Made by a program: the position numbers and the translations under genes. Positions 9,539 to 21,393 of a stretch of 64,000 nt of DNA are shown in pieces. How positions within the stretch are numbered: position 1 is the stretch's first letter; each line of letters begins with the position of its first letter. This DNA comes from Rhizobium subbaraonis. Lineage in GTDB: Bacteria > Pseudomonadota > Alphaproteobacteria > Rhizobiales > Rhizobiaceae. A model generated the notes under the pieces. The model was not told the origin of the DNA. It made no database searches and saw only the letters and a list, made by a program, of their open reading frames with translations. The stretch lies in the NCBI RefSeq assembly GCF_900220975.1, contig NZ_OBQD01000018.1, positions 33,680 through 97,679 of the forward strand, read 5' to 3'.

Positions 9539-9712
9539 GACCGTTCCCTCGGTTGCGCGAGCAAAACTGCTGATCGGCGGTTTCGTTCCTTTGGCTTAGT
9601 TATAGAGCGGAGAAGCCGCGTTGCAATCGGATTGAACGACGTCATCGGCGATGTCCGTACCACGGTTCATCACCGCCGCAATCTCGAGAATGGTCGTCAG
9701 CCTTCGCCGCTC

Positions 9713-10357
9713 TCACCATCGCAGGCATAACCGTCCAAGCAACGCGCCGAGACTTGCCAGAATGGCAATGGCAAGCGGGTACCAGACGGCAACGAAGAGC
9801 GGGGAATCGTCAGGGCAATGGGCGGCATAGAAGGTTGCGGCGATCCCGCCCGCCAGAAGCCCCGTCACCGCGCCTGCCGCAGTCGCGTTGACAGGCGCGC
9901 CGTGCCGCATGGCGAGGAGCAACACGACAAGGGGAATGCCCCCGATGAGGGGAACAAAGGTCAGGCACACGGTGCTGTTGGTCCCGACCAGCCGGGCAGT
10001 CCAGTTGGTCGACGGCACTGCGACCAACTCCAGCAGCACGGAGAAGGCTAGCAGAAAGGGCGCCACCAGCATGCCGGAAAGCGCCGCCCGCAAGTCTCCG
10101 CCCGGCCGCGAGACCGCGACGGCGAGCCTGTAAGCGGCAACGGCCAGCGCGATCGTGAAGACGAATTTAAACACGAAGCGCACTGTGGAAAGCGCCTCCT
10201 GGGCATCAGGGCGCGGCCCGAGCAGCACGAAAAACACGCCCGCGGCCACGAGCACCGCGGCTGCGACCGCTGCTATCCAGGCACGCCCCAACGGCAAGCC
10301 TGGACGCCGCGTATCGGCGGCAAGCGCCTTGATGAGTTCGTTCGTCTCCATTCTCAT
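9713..10357 (-). CDS. nrsF: NrsF family anti-sigma factor (DUF1109)
   Basis: A 214-residue inner-membrane protein with about six hydrophobic segments and a short cytoplasmic N-terminus (METNELIKALAADTRRPG), the layout of DUF1109/NrsF. In Caulobacter, NrsF holds the ECF factor SigF inactive and releases it on heavy-metal or oxidative stress. Two Cys sit in the membrane region (STVCLTFVP, AAHCPDDSP), in positions where the family keeps cysteines thought to sense the stress. Its ATG overlaps the sigma gene stop by 4 bp, so the two are translationally coupled. Confidence 0.9.
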   Translation of the reverse strand: MRMETNELIKALAADTRRPGLPLGRAWIAAVAAAVLVAAGVFFVLLGPRPDAQEALSTVRFVFKFVFTIALAVAAYRLAVAVSRPGGDLRAALSGMLVAPFLLAFSVLLELVAVPSTNWTARLVGTNSTVCLTFVPLIGGIPLVVLLLAMRHGAPVNATAAGAVTGLLAGGIAATFYAAHCPDDSPLFVAVWYPLAIAILASLGALLGRLCLRW

Positions 10358-10887
10358 GTCCTTCCGAACCGCTTGGCGATCGCCGCCAGCCCACGGTGCA
10401 GCGCGACCCGCACAGCCGTCTCCTTCATCCCAAGGTCCCGCGCCGTCTCCTGGATCGAACTCCCCTCGATCGAGACCGCCGTCACCACCGATCGCTGACC
10501 GGGCGTCAACACCTCCAGCGCCCGGTCGATCTCCCAGCCCTGCGGTACCTCGACCTGCATGGCCTCGATCTCCTCCAGGGCCGGACTGTCGGCGAGCGGC
10601 AGACGGCCGTGGCGGCGAATGGCATCGATCAGCTTGTGGTTGGCTATGGCGAAGATCCAGGGTCTGACCGGTTCGCCACTACGCCAGGTGTGCCGTTTCA
10701 GGTGAATGGCAAGCAAAGTTTCCTGAACGACATCTTCCACGTCGAGGGTTCCATGCCTGACTTTCCGCCTGAGCCACGTCCGCAACAGCTTCGCCACCGC
10801 ATCGAGAAACGCGACATAGGCGCGCTCATCGCCCTCGATCGCCGCGATCAGCATCTGCTCCAGAATGCGCTCCTCCCCTTTCTCCAA
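10354..10887 (-). CDS. ECF sigma factor, SigF/NrsF type
   Basis: A sigma-70 family ECF factor: region 2 (VEDVVQETLLAIHLKRHTW, PWIFAIANHKLIDAIRR) and region 4 (LTPGQRSVVTAVSIEGSSI, QETARDLGMKETAVRVALHR). The start is uncertain. TTG 10887 has an AGGAGA 7 bp before it and gives 177 residues; but the predicted promoter ends at 10903, so transcription would begin around 10897 and leave little of that SD. ATG 10854 (MLIAAIEGDE) is the alternative and matches where homologues usually begin. It pairs with nrsF downstream and faces the bufferin operon. Confidence 0.9.
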   Translation of the reverse strand: MEKGEERILEQMLIAAIEGDERAYVAFLDAVAKLLRTWLRRKVRHGTLDVEDVVQETLLAIHLKRHTWRSGEPVRPWIFAIANHKLIDAIRRHGRLPLADSPALEEIEAMQVEVPQGWEIDRALEVLTPGQRSVVTAVSIEGSSIQETARDLGMKETAVRVALHRGLAAIAKRFGRT

Positions 10888-10902
10888 GCTGCTTCTCCTG
10901 TC

Positions 10903-10930
10903 TGTTCGTCCGGGAGGTTCGTTTCGTTAC
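10903..10930 (-). promoter_or_regulatory. candidate ECF promoter of the sigma-nrsF operon
   Basis: Read on the minus strand: GTAACG (10930-10925), 16 bp, CGAACA (10908-10903). The same two blocks occur in front of bufA on the other strand. A GTAAC / CGAA pair is what I recall for Caulobacter SigF targets. This implies the sigma factor drives its own operon. Confidence 0.6.
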
Positions 10931-10994
10931 AGGTCGCGCACGATATTTGCCCTTGGCCGTCCCCGGCAATCACGAAGTCGTGTTCACCGGCAGT

Positions 10995-11021
10995 GTAACG
11001 CAAGCCGGCCCCGAACGAAAA
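10995..11021 (+). promoter_or_regulatory. candidate ECF promoter of the bufferin operon
   Basis: GTAACG (10995-11000), 15 bp, CGAAAA (11016-11021), ending 53 bp before the bufA ATG. It matches the element in front of the sigma gene in both hexamers (GTAACG, CGAA) and nearly in spacing. Confidence 0.6.
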
Positions 11022-11074
11022 AGCCGATGTGCGTCATGTGGCGCATCGAAGCAAAACGCTCTGGAGACTGAGAC

Positions 11075-11398
11075 ATGACAACACGTTCAGCAGTAAGCGC
11101 CGCGGTTCTGGCAGGCGCCGTCGCATCGGCACTTTCCTCCCTGGCACTCGCCGGCCCCCTGACGGAAGCCGACGTCAAGGCCGCTATGGATGGCGGCAAG
11201 GAGAAGTGCTTCGGCGTCGCGATGAAGGGGCAGAACGATTGCGCCGCTGGCCCCGGCACGACCTGCCAGGGCACCTCGACCGTCGATTATCAGGGCAATG
11301 CCTGGAAGTTCGTGGACGGCGGAACCTGCGCGACAATGCAACTGCCTGATGGCCGCAAGGGCTCGATGGAGCCGCTCGACCGCGACATTCCGGCCTGA
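11075..11398 (+). CDS. bufA1: bufferin precursor BufA1 (DUF2282)
   Basis: A 107-residue secreted precursor. A signal peptide ([20 protein letters not shown], cleavage near ALA-GP, residue 26) is followed by a short mature part with four cysteines, C45 (EKCFG), C56 (NDCAAG), C64 (TTCQGT) and C85 (GTCATM), and the family phrase [11 protein letters not shown]. Recent work described DUF2282 proteins as bufferins: ribosomal peptides whose core cysteines are converted by a DUF692 enzyme to copper-binding heterocycles and exported to the periplasm to buffer metal. First gene of the bufA-bufB-bufC-doxX operon, with an ECF-type promoter upstream. Confidence 0.9.
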   Translation: MTTRSAVSAAVLAGAVASALSSLALAGPLTEADVKAAMDGGKEKCFGVAMKGQNDCAAGPGTTCQGTSTVDYQGNAWKFVDGGTCATMQLPDGRKGSMEPLDRDIPA

Positions 11399-11429
11399 TC
11401 CAAGCGCATTGAAAGCGGAGGGAATGATG

Positions 11430-12344
11430 ATGAGACCGAACGTCATTGCGGCCGGGCATCGCGCCCTTCGCTTTCCCCGCCACTGTATCGGCGGCATGGC
11501 GGGAACGAGCTTCAAGCACGAGCATCTGCCCGCAATCCTTGAGGAGGGCGTCCGGCGTGGTTTCTTCGAGGTCCATGCGGAAAACTACATGGGAGAAGGC
11601 GGCCCACCGCATCGCGCCCTGACCCGCATCCGCCAGGATTATCCCGTCTCCATCCATGGCGTATGCATGTCGATCGGCGGCCCGCAGCCCCTGGACAAGC
11701 AGCACCTCGCGCGCTTCAAGACGCTGATCGAACGCTACGAACCGGCGCTCGTTTCCGAGCACCTCGCCTGGTCCACGCACGAAACCACCTATTTCAACGA
11801 CCTGCTGCCGCTGCCCTACAACGCAGCCACGATGCAGCACGTGGCCGATCACATCGACGAGGTGCAGGAGACGATCGGCCGGCAGATCCTGCTGGAAAAC
11901 CCTTCCAGCTATCTGACCTTCACCGAATCGACGATGACCGAGACCGCATTCATCCGGGAGCTGGCGAGACGGACCGGCTGCGGCCTGCTGCTCGACGTCA
12001 ACAATGTCTTCGTCTCGGCCACCAACCTCGGGACGTCGGCGCTCGGCTACCTCGCAGACTACCCGCTCGAATTCGTCCGGGAGATCCATCTCGCCGGGCA
12101 CGCGGTCCAGAGCGACGAGAACGGCGAGCCCCTGCTGATCGACAGCCACGACGGCCCGGTCTGCGATGCGGTCTGGGCGCTGTACGAAACGGTTTTGGCC
12201 AGGACCGGACCGATCGCCACACTCGTCGAATGGGACAGCGCCATACCGGACTGGCCAACGCTGACGCAGGAGGCCGCCGCCGCGCAGGCGATCCTGGACC
12301 GCACTGTCTCTTCCGACCGGAGGATACGCCGTGCGGCCGTCTAA
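11430..12344 (+). CDS. bufB: multinuclear iron oxidase BufB (DUF692), bufferin-modifying enzyme
   Basis: A 304-residue TIM-barrel protein of DUF692 (MNIO). Metal-ligand-type motifs in order: [65 protein letters not shown] enzymes carry two or three irons and oxidise cysteine of a precursor peptide; with BufC they act on BufA. Three in-frame ATGs occur at 11424, 11427 and 11430; the SD GGAGGG (11417-11422) is best spaced for the last ([11 protein letters not shown]). Overlaps bufC by 14 bp. Confidence 0.93.
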   Translation: MRPNVIAAGHRALRFPRHCIGGMAGTSFKHEHLPAILEEGVRRGFFEVHAENYMGEGGPPHRALTRIRQDYPVSIHGVCMSIGGPQPLDKQHLARFKTLIERYEPALVSEHLAWSTHETTYFNDLLPLPYNAATMQHVADHIDEVQETIGRQILLENPSSYLTFTESTMTETAFIRELARRTGCGLLLDVNNVFVSATNLGTSALGYLADYPLEFVREIHLAGHAVQSDENGEPLLIDSHDGPVCDAVWALYETVLARTGPIATLVEWDSAIPDWPTLTQEAAAAQAILDRTVSSDRRIRRAAV

Positions 12345-13146
12345 CCTGAAGATCTCCGTGGACAGCGAGGCTGCACCCTATGCCGCGGATTTTGCCGGGC
12401 GCCTGCTCGATCCCGAAAGGCCTGCCCCGCCGGGCGTCACCGCCCCGGCCGGCAGTGCGGCGGCGCGGCGGTTCGGCATCTATCGCAACAACGTCACCGT
12501 CAGCCTGATCGAGGCGCTGGCGGCCGTCTTTCCGGCAACCCTGCGGATCACCGGGCCGGAATTCTTCCGGGCGATGGCCCGCTTTCACATCCGCGCAACG
12601 CCGCCGACCTCCCCGTTGCTCTTCGAGTACGGCCGCGACTTCCCGGCCTTCATCGAGCAGTACCCGCACGCCCGATCCATGCCATGGCTTGCCGATGTCG
12701 CGCGGATAGAGCGCGCCTGGCTGGATGCTTATCACGCCGCCGACGAGGCCGTTCTTGCCCCGGAATCGCTGGCCTGCGCCGCGCCGGAGGCGCTGGCGAC
12801 GAGCCGTTTTGTCGCGCATCCGGCAACCCGCCTTCTCGCCTCGGATTATCCGGCATTCAGCATCTTTTCAGCCAACCGCGGGGACGCACCGGTCGGGCGG
12901 ATTGAGACCAAGGAACCGGAATGGACGCTTCTGACCCGTCCGCACCTCGGCGTCGAGGTTCGCAAGGTTTCGCCCGACGCGGCGAAGATGATCGCAAGCC
13001 TGATGGACGGCGTTCCGCTCGGGCGCGCGGCCGACGACACACTGGCCGCCTTTCCGAGTTTTGACCTGTCAGCCGCGATCGCCGGCTTCATCGAGGCCGG
13101 CGCCTTCCGCGGCTTCTCAGCCTACGGAGCACACGATGAAACATGA
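12331..13146 (+). CDS. bufC: BufC, DUF2063 partner of the bufferin-modifying enzyme
   Basis: A 271-residue protein beginning at GTG 12331, inside the end of bufB. It has the DUF2063 signature near residue 45 ([20 protein letters not shown], followed by [10 protein letters not shown] and [10 protein letters not shown]), then [16 protein letters not shown] and [20 protein letters not shown]. The Pfam name 'putative DNA-binding' is historical; in bufferin and related RiPP systems it acts as the precursor-binding partner of the DUF692 enzyme. Overlap on both sides (14 bp with bufB, 11 bp with the DoxX gene) indicates one transcript with coupled translation. Confidence 0.9.
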   Translation: MRPSNLKISVDSEAAPYAADFAGRLLDPERPAPPGVTAPAGSAAARRFGIYRNNVTVSLIEALAAVFPATLRITGPEFFRAMARFHIRATPPTSPLLFEYGRDFPAFIEQYPHARSMPWLADVARIERAWLDAYHAADEAVLAPESLACAAPEALATSRFVAHPATRLLASDYPAFSIFSANRGDAPVGRIETKEPEWTLLTRPHLGVEVRKVSPDAAKMIASLMDGVPLGRAADDTLAAFPSFDLSAAIAGFIEAGAFRGFSAYGAHDET

Positions 13147-13651
13147 ACCGACGCCGACGCAATCATCACCCGCGGGCCTCTCGGGAACCTTTGGACGGGC
13201 CTATGCGGGCATCGCCCATCTCGCCCCGCCGTCACTGGCACAGTTCGCCCTCCGGCTCGCGCTGGCGGTGCCCTTCTGGCGCTCCGGCATCAACAAATGG
13301 GACGGCTTCCTGCAACTGAATGACGTGGCGATCCTGCTTTTTTCGACCGAGTTCCGCTTGCACCTGCCAGGGGGGCCGTACCCCTACCCGTTTCCCGCGA
13401 CCGTCGCCTTCGCATCCGGCATGGCGGAAATCGTCCTACCGGTTCTGCTGGTTCTTGGCCTTGCCTCCCGCGCGGCGGCACTCGCACTGTTGGCCATGAC
13501 CCTCGTCATACAGCTGACCGTGCCGGATGGATGGCCGGTCCATGTGACATGGGCTGCGATGGCGCTCGCAATCATGGCGTGGGGGCCCGGCCGCTGGTCG
13601 ATCGACCAGTTCGCCGGGATCGACCGTCTCGCATGTCGGCATTCGCCTTGA
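13136..13651 (+). CDS. DoxX family membrane protein
   Basis: A 171-residue protein with about four transmembrane helices, DoxX-type: LALAVPFWRSGINKWDGF near residue 48, FASGMAEIVLPVLLVLGLAS, then two C-terminal helices. It is the fourth gene of the bufferin operon and overlaps bufC by 11 bp. DoxX proteins regularly close such operons; a role in membrane redox chemistry or in handling the modified peptide is inferred from context only. The start ATG 13136 is the first that leaves an overlap of operon type. Confidence 0.88.
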   Translation: MKHEPTPTQSSPAGLSGTFGRAYAGIAHLAPPSLAQFALRLALAVPFWRSGINKWDGFLQLNDVAILLFSTEFRLHLPGGPYPYPFPATVAFASGMAEIVLPVLLVLGLASRAAALALLAMTLVIQLTVPDGWPVHVTWAAMALAIMAWGPGRWSIDQFAGIDRLACRHSP

Positions 13652-13900
13652 ATCGCGCCGGTTTCACACCCGGAAAGCGACGAGCGCCGGGCCGGGGAGC
13701 AAAAGCGGTGCGGCGGTGTGACGCCGGCGCGCCGTTGTCTCTCAGGATTTCTGTTTAATCAGCCATTTTCGGGGTTTCGCTTGGCCCGGCATTTGCCTAT
13801 AAGCCGCTTCTAGCCTTTTAAGACCATGCCTTCAGCGCCCCGGCCGGTGAACCTCCCACCCTGGCCGGTTTTTCGCGCAGGCAAGAAAACGGATAGAGCC

Positions 13901-17386
<3,486 letters not shown>

Positions 17387-17437
17387 CAGCGATATGGACG
17401 GGCGCTTTCGGCGCCTTTCCCCTAAATGATGCCGAAC

Positions 17438-17469
17438 CGCTCGCGGCCGAAAGGTCGCGAGCGTTTTTT
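17438..17469 (+). terminator. intrinsic terminator of carB
   Basis: CGCTCGCGGCC and GGTCGCGAGCG form an 11-bp stem closed by a GAAA tetraloop, followed by six T (17464-17469), 52 bp after the carB stop. Confidence 0.85.
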
Positions 17470-17582
17470 CTCGACAGCCACCGATTAGTTTGCCGGCAAG
17501 ACCCTTAAGCGGCCGCTCCTCCGCCTTTCAGGCTCGGAGTCGCCCTTCGGATGATGCCGCAAGGATGCCGGCAAGCCATCTC

Positions 17583-18215
17583 TCAGGCCGACCTGAGGCC
17601 TTCAAGGTCACCGTTTTCGAGGAATGCCAGGTGTGCTTCGATTTTGTCCAGCGGCCAATCCCACCAGGCAATGTCGAGAAGCTCATCGATGATCTCGGCA
17701 GGATAGCGCATCCGAATGATGGCGGCAGGGTTTCCTCCGACAACTGCGTAGGGCGGGACGTCGCGGGTAACGACCGATCTTGCGGCGACGATCGCACCCG
17801 AGCCGATTTGCACCCCCGGCATGATCGCGGCGTCATGACCAATCCATACGTCATTGCCGACCACCGTGTCCTTCACCGGCAGGTCCTTGTAGCCGAAGGT
17901 CTCCTGCTTGAAGATCCGGAACGGATAGGTGGTGAAGCCCTTCATCGGATGATTGGCTGAACTTGTGATGAAGTAGCTTCCCCGGGCAATCTGCACAAAT
18001 TTTCCGATGACCAGCCGCTCACGGACGCCATGCCCCAGATAGGGCGCGAGTATTCTTGCGGTGTCATCGGGCTCTCCTGAGTGCGTGTAATAGCTGTATT
18101 CGCCGATTTCCATTCGCGGATGATCAACAACGTTTTTCAGGTAGACCGTATCGCCATACAGCGTGCCGTCCGGGAGCGTGATTGGATGGGTTGCTTCAGC
18201 GTTTAGGATAGGCAT
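17583..18215 (-). CDS. xenobiotic-type O-acetyltransferase (Vat/CatB family), copy 1
   Basis: A 210-residue left-handed beta-helix acetyltransferase of the virginiamycin/chloramphenicol (VatD/CatB) type: hexapeptide turns [63 protein letters not shown], and the catalytic-His loop [11 protein letters not shown]. It would transfer acetyl from acetyl-CoA to a hydroxyl of a small molecule; whether this is a drug is unknown. An upstream in-frame ATG (18230) exists, but ATG 18215 has AAGG 8 bp before it and aligns with copy 2. About 85 percent identical by eye to the gene at 20185-20817. Confidence 0.9.
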   Translation of the reverse strand: MPILNAEATHPITLPDGTLYGDTVYLKNVVDHPRMEIGEYSYYTHSGEPDDTARILAPYLGHGVRERLVIGKFVQIARGSYFITSSANHPMKGFTTYPFRIFKQETFGYKDLPVKDTVVGNDVWIGHDAAIMPGVQIGSGAIVAARSVVTRDVPPYAVVGGNPAAIIRMRYPAEIIDELLDIAWWDWPLDKIEAHLAFLENGDLEGLRSA

Positions 18216-18521
18216 GAAGATCACCTTCAAAATGATACAAGCGAGATTATGCGCCCGAGGCTATTCGTCTGGAGCGGTCGCATCCATTGCGTCGCTCAAA
18301 TGTGTCCGTGAATATTTTGAATGAGCATGGCTACGGCAAGCGGAAGATGCTGCCGTATCAAAATGCGAATGCATGACTTTGGCTCTTGCGGCCAGGCCAG
18401 GCAAAAGCCAAAACTCCCCGTCCGGCAAGGGCGACGCGCCTCGCACGCTTCTTTTGCCATGCGGCCGCTTGCCAAATCCCGGCAGCGGCTAAGATCGCCT
18501 TCAGGGGCACGGAGAAACTGC
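18216..18521. other. 306-bp divergent intergenic region
   Basis: Lies between acetyltransferase copy 1 and the DHA2 pump. It must hold both promoters, but no convincing -35/-10 pair stands out. The segment next to the acetyltransferase (GTGAATATTTTGAATGAGCA around 18306) loosely resembles the region upstream of copy 2 (around 20909), consistent with the duplication including some upstream DNA. Confidence 0.5.
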
Positions 18522-20090
18522 ATGGAGTCGACACCGAAAGACGCGGGTCACTGCCTCGCCGGCCGGCGGGAATGGGTCGGCCTCGGCGTGCTGTCGATCG
18601 CCTGCCTGATCTATTCGATGGATCTCTCCATCCTGTTCCTCGCCACGCCTGCGATAGTCGCCGACCTCGATCCGTCCGCATCGCAACTGCTCTGGATCAA
18701 CGACATCTACGGCTTCATGGTCGCGGGCTTCCTGGTCACCATGGGGACACTGGGAGACCGGATCGGCCGCCGGCGTGTGCTCCTGATCGGCGCCTTCGCC
18801 TTCGGGGTGGCCTCGGCACTTGCGGCCTTCTCCTCCACCGCGCAGCAGCTCATCGTGTCGCGCGCGCTGCTCGGCATCGCCGGTGCCACGATAGCGCCCT
18901 CGACCCTGTCGCTGATCGTCAACCTTTTCAAGAACGAAGCCGAGCGCAACCGCGCCATCGGCGTCTGGGGAACGGCGTTTTCGCTGGGCGGCCTCATCGG
19001 TCCGCTGCTGGGCGGCTTCCTGCTTCAGCATTTCCATTGGGGGGCGGTGTTTCTCATCAATATCCCCGTGATGCTGGTCCTGCTGCTCGTCGCGCCGCGG
19101 CTTCTGCCGGAATACAAGAGCCCCGACGGCGCCCGCCTTGACTTGGCGAGCGTGCTGCTGTCGCTCGCAACCGTTCTGCCGATAATCTACGGGCTGAAGC
19201 ATATGGCAGCCGACGGTTTCGAATTCCGGCACCTGCTGCCGATCGCAGCCGGGATCTTTGTCGGGTGGCTGTTCATCCGCCGCCAGCAGACCCTGTCCCA
19301 TCCGCTGATCGACCTGAAACTCTTCCGCATCCCGGCCTTCACCGCCTCGCTGCTGGTCAACCTCGCCGGCATGTTCTTCGTCTTCGGCGTCTTTCTCTAC
19401 CAGAACCTGTTTCTGCAGTTCGTGCTCGGTCTCTCCCCGCTGGAAGCCGCACTCTGGTCCGTGCCGTCGTCGATCGTCTTCACGGTGATGTCGCTGCAGG
19501 CATACCGCTTTACCAATCGCTTCGGGCCGGTCAGGACCGTCCTTCTGGGGCTGGTCGTCAATGCGGTGGGGACGCTTACGATGGCGGTCGCCGCCTGGTT
19601 CGAGAACATCTACGGCGTGCTCGGCTCGACGATGATCATCGCCGTCGGCTTCGTGCCCGTCGTGTTGACGACCACGGGGCTGATCGTCGGCACCGCCCCG
19701 CCGGAGCGATCCGGCTCGGCCTCCGCGATCTCGGAGACCAGCGCCGAATTCGGCGGCGCCCTCGGCGTTGCCCTGCTCGGAAGCTTCGGCACGCTGATCT
19801 ACCGTTGGCTGATGGACGGCGTGGATGTCGCAGGCCTCGATCCCGTCCAGATGGCGGCGGTGAAGACAACGATCGGCGGTGCAGTCGAGACAGCAAGGAC
19901 GCTGGGCGTCGACGTGCTCGGGCAAGCTGCCGTGCCCGCCTGGCTGGAGGCAGCACGCCAGTCCTTCTCCAACGGCTTTGCCTTGAGCTGCCTGCTGGCC
20001 TCCGCCACCCTGCTCGCCCTCGCCGCGGTTGCACGCGAGATCTACGCCCGCGCGCATATCGACGAGAAGGCCATTGCCGCGGCGCATTGA
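18522..20090 (+). CDS. DHA2 family (14-TMS) drug:H+ antiporter
   Basis: A 522-residue major facilitator of the SmvA/EmrB/QacA type. Marks include the D in SMDLSILFLATPAIVADL of helix 1, motif A GTLGDRIGRRRVLLIG between helices 2 and 3, and motif C GLIGPLLGGFLL in helix 5; about 14 hydrophobic helices. Such proteins export cationic antiseptics, dyes and drugs. ATG 18522 has GGAG 7 bp upstream; the frame is open further upstream without conserved sequence. It is flanked by two near-identical acetyltransferases on the opposite strand, which suggests a small detoxification locus. Confidence 0.92.
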   Translation: MESTPKDAGHCLAGRREWVGLGVLSIACLIYSMDLSILFLATPAIVADLDPSASQLLWINDIYGFMVAGFLVTMGTLGDRIGRRRVLLIGAFAFGVASALAAFSSTAQQLIVSRALLGIAGATIAPSTLSLIVNLFKNEAERNRAIGVWGTAFSLGGLIGPLLGGFLLQHFHWGAVFLINIPVMLVLLLVAPRLLPEYKSPDGARLDLASVLLSLATVLPIIYGLKHMAADGFEFRHLLPIAAGIFVGWLFIRRQQTLSHPLIDLKLFRIPAFTASLLVNLAGMFFVFGVFLYQNLFLQFVLGLSPLEAALWSVPSSIVFTVMSLQAYRFTNRFGPVRTVLLGLVVNAVGTLTMAVAAWFENIYGVLGSTMIIAVGFVPVVLTTTGLIVGTAPPERSGSASAISETSAEFGGALGVALLGSFGTLIYRWLMDGVDVAGLDPVQMAAVKTTIGGAVETARTLGVDVLGQAAVPAWLEAARQSFSNGFALSCLLASATLLALAAVAREIYARAHIDEKAIAAAH

Positions 20091-20184
20091 CGGATGGTGA
20101 GGGCCGATGCCGCGAGGGGCGGTTCTTGGCCCCGAAGCTGCCATTGGGACGATCTCGCGAGAAACCGATTGGCTAGATCAGTTC

Positions 20185-20817
20185 TCAAACTCTCTTGAGA
20201 GCAGCAAGGTCGCCGGTTTCAAGGAAGGCCAAGTTCGCCTCGATTTTTTCAACGGGCCAATCCCACCAGGCAATATGGAGAAGCTCGCTAATTATCTCGG
20301 TGGGATAGCGCATGCGAATGATCGTGGCCGGGTTTCCACCAACAACGGCATAAGGTGGAACGTTGCGAGCAACCACCGAGGCAGCAGCGACGATCGCGCC
20401 TGAGCCGATTTGCACACCCGGCATGATTGCTGCGTTATGGCCGATCCATACATCGTGCCCGACCACCGTATCTCTCACTGGCAGGTCTTTGTAGCCGAAG
20501 GTCTCGGGTTTGAAGATGCGGAATGGATAGGTTGTGAAGCCCGTCATCGGATGATTGGCTGAACTTGTGATGAAATAACTTCCTCGAGCGATCTGGACAA
20601 ATTTTCCGATTACCAGCCGCTCGCGAACGCCATGACCCAGATAGGGCGCGAGTATTTCGGCAGTCTCCTCTGGTTTTCCAGAGTGAGTGAAATAGCTGTA
20701 TTCGCCGATCTCCATGCGCGGATGACTGACAACGTTCTTCAGGTAGACAGTGTCGCGATATAGGGTTCCGTCTGGAAGAGTGATTGGGTGAGTTGCATTC
20801 GCGTCAAGAAAAGGCAT
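20185..20817 (-). CDS. xenobiotic-type O-acetyltransferase (Vat/CatB family), copy 2
   Basis: A 210-residue paralogue of the gene at 17583-18215, differing at about 31 positions, all hexapeptide turns and the TSSANHPM catalytic-His loop intact, so it should be active. Substitutions cluster at the N-terminal strand, near residues 43-54 and in the C-terminal helix, where substrate choice could differ. The pump between the copies is on the plus strand, so each copy points away from or into the pump gene differently: copy 2 converges with the pump, copy 1 diverges from it. Codon use looks slightly less GC-rich than that of its neighbours. Confidence 0.9.
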   Translation of the reverse strand: MPFLDANATHPITLPDGTLYRDTVYLKNVVSHPRMEIGEYSYFTHSGKPEETAEILAPYLGHGVRERLVIGKFVQIARGSYFITSSANHPMTGFTTYPFRIFKPETFGYKDLPVRDTVVGHDVWIGHNAAIMPGVQIGSGAIVAAASVVARNVPPYAVVGGNPATIIRMRYPTEIISELLHIAWWDWPVEKIEANLAFLETGDLAALKRV

Positions 20818-21030
20818 TAAGAATACCGTTCAAAAAATAGCCAGCGCAGTTGGTCGACCGATCCTAGTTCCCACGGGAGAGGGAATACATCGCACAACCA
20901 AAATGCTCTCATGAATAGTTTGAATGGCAATGTTGATTGACGCTTTCAGGTCGCATACCCAAGGAGTTCAACCCGCCAGACGTCCCCGGCAGCCGGCCGC
21001 AGGTAATTCTCCTATAATCGAGACTTCATA

Positions 21031-21276
21031 TTACTCCCTGATCTCGATTCCGGCTTCATGCGCCGCGGCGATGAACGCAAATCTGGCTTCCTCGGCCGTC
21101 TTCTTGCCTTTCATCGCCGCCTCGATGACCAGCAGGGCCCGGTCGAGCGCCTCGCCCTCTTCAAGCGGCCAATCCTCTATGAGCGCCCACGAGGCCTGCT
21201 GAATGTTGGTTATGGTCGTGAACTTGCCCGGCGCTTCCAGCGCCAGGGTCACACTCTTGTTCCAGTTATTGCTCAC
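21031..21276 (-). CDS. DUF982 family protein
   Basis: An 81-residue protein of DUF982, a small family that is multiplied in rhizobia and of unknown function. Family wording: ITNIQQASWALIEDWPLEEG, then EALDRALLVIEAAMKGKKTA and EEARFAFIAAAHEAGIEI. GTG 21276 (SNNWNKSVTL) is chosen because GGAGA stands 7 bp upstream; an in-frame ATG at 21330 would add 18 residues unlike the family. Cytoplasmic, no motif that suggests a reaction. Confidence 0.8.
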   Translation of the reverse strand: MSNNWNKSVTLALEAPGKFTTITNIQQASWALIEDWPLEEGEALDRALLVIEAAMKGKKTAEEARFAFIAAAHEAGIEIRE

Positions 21277-21393
21277 GGATTGGTCTCCAGGATACGATCT
21301 GGCGAGCTCATAGCATCGATCGACGCGCATGATGAGAGGGTATCGGGAACAGCTGCTGGCCGGGCGATCGGCACAATACCGAGGGGGCTGTCG

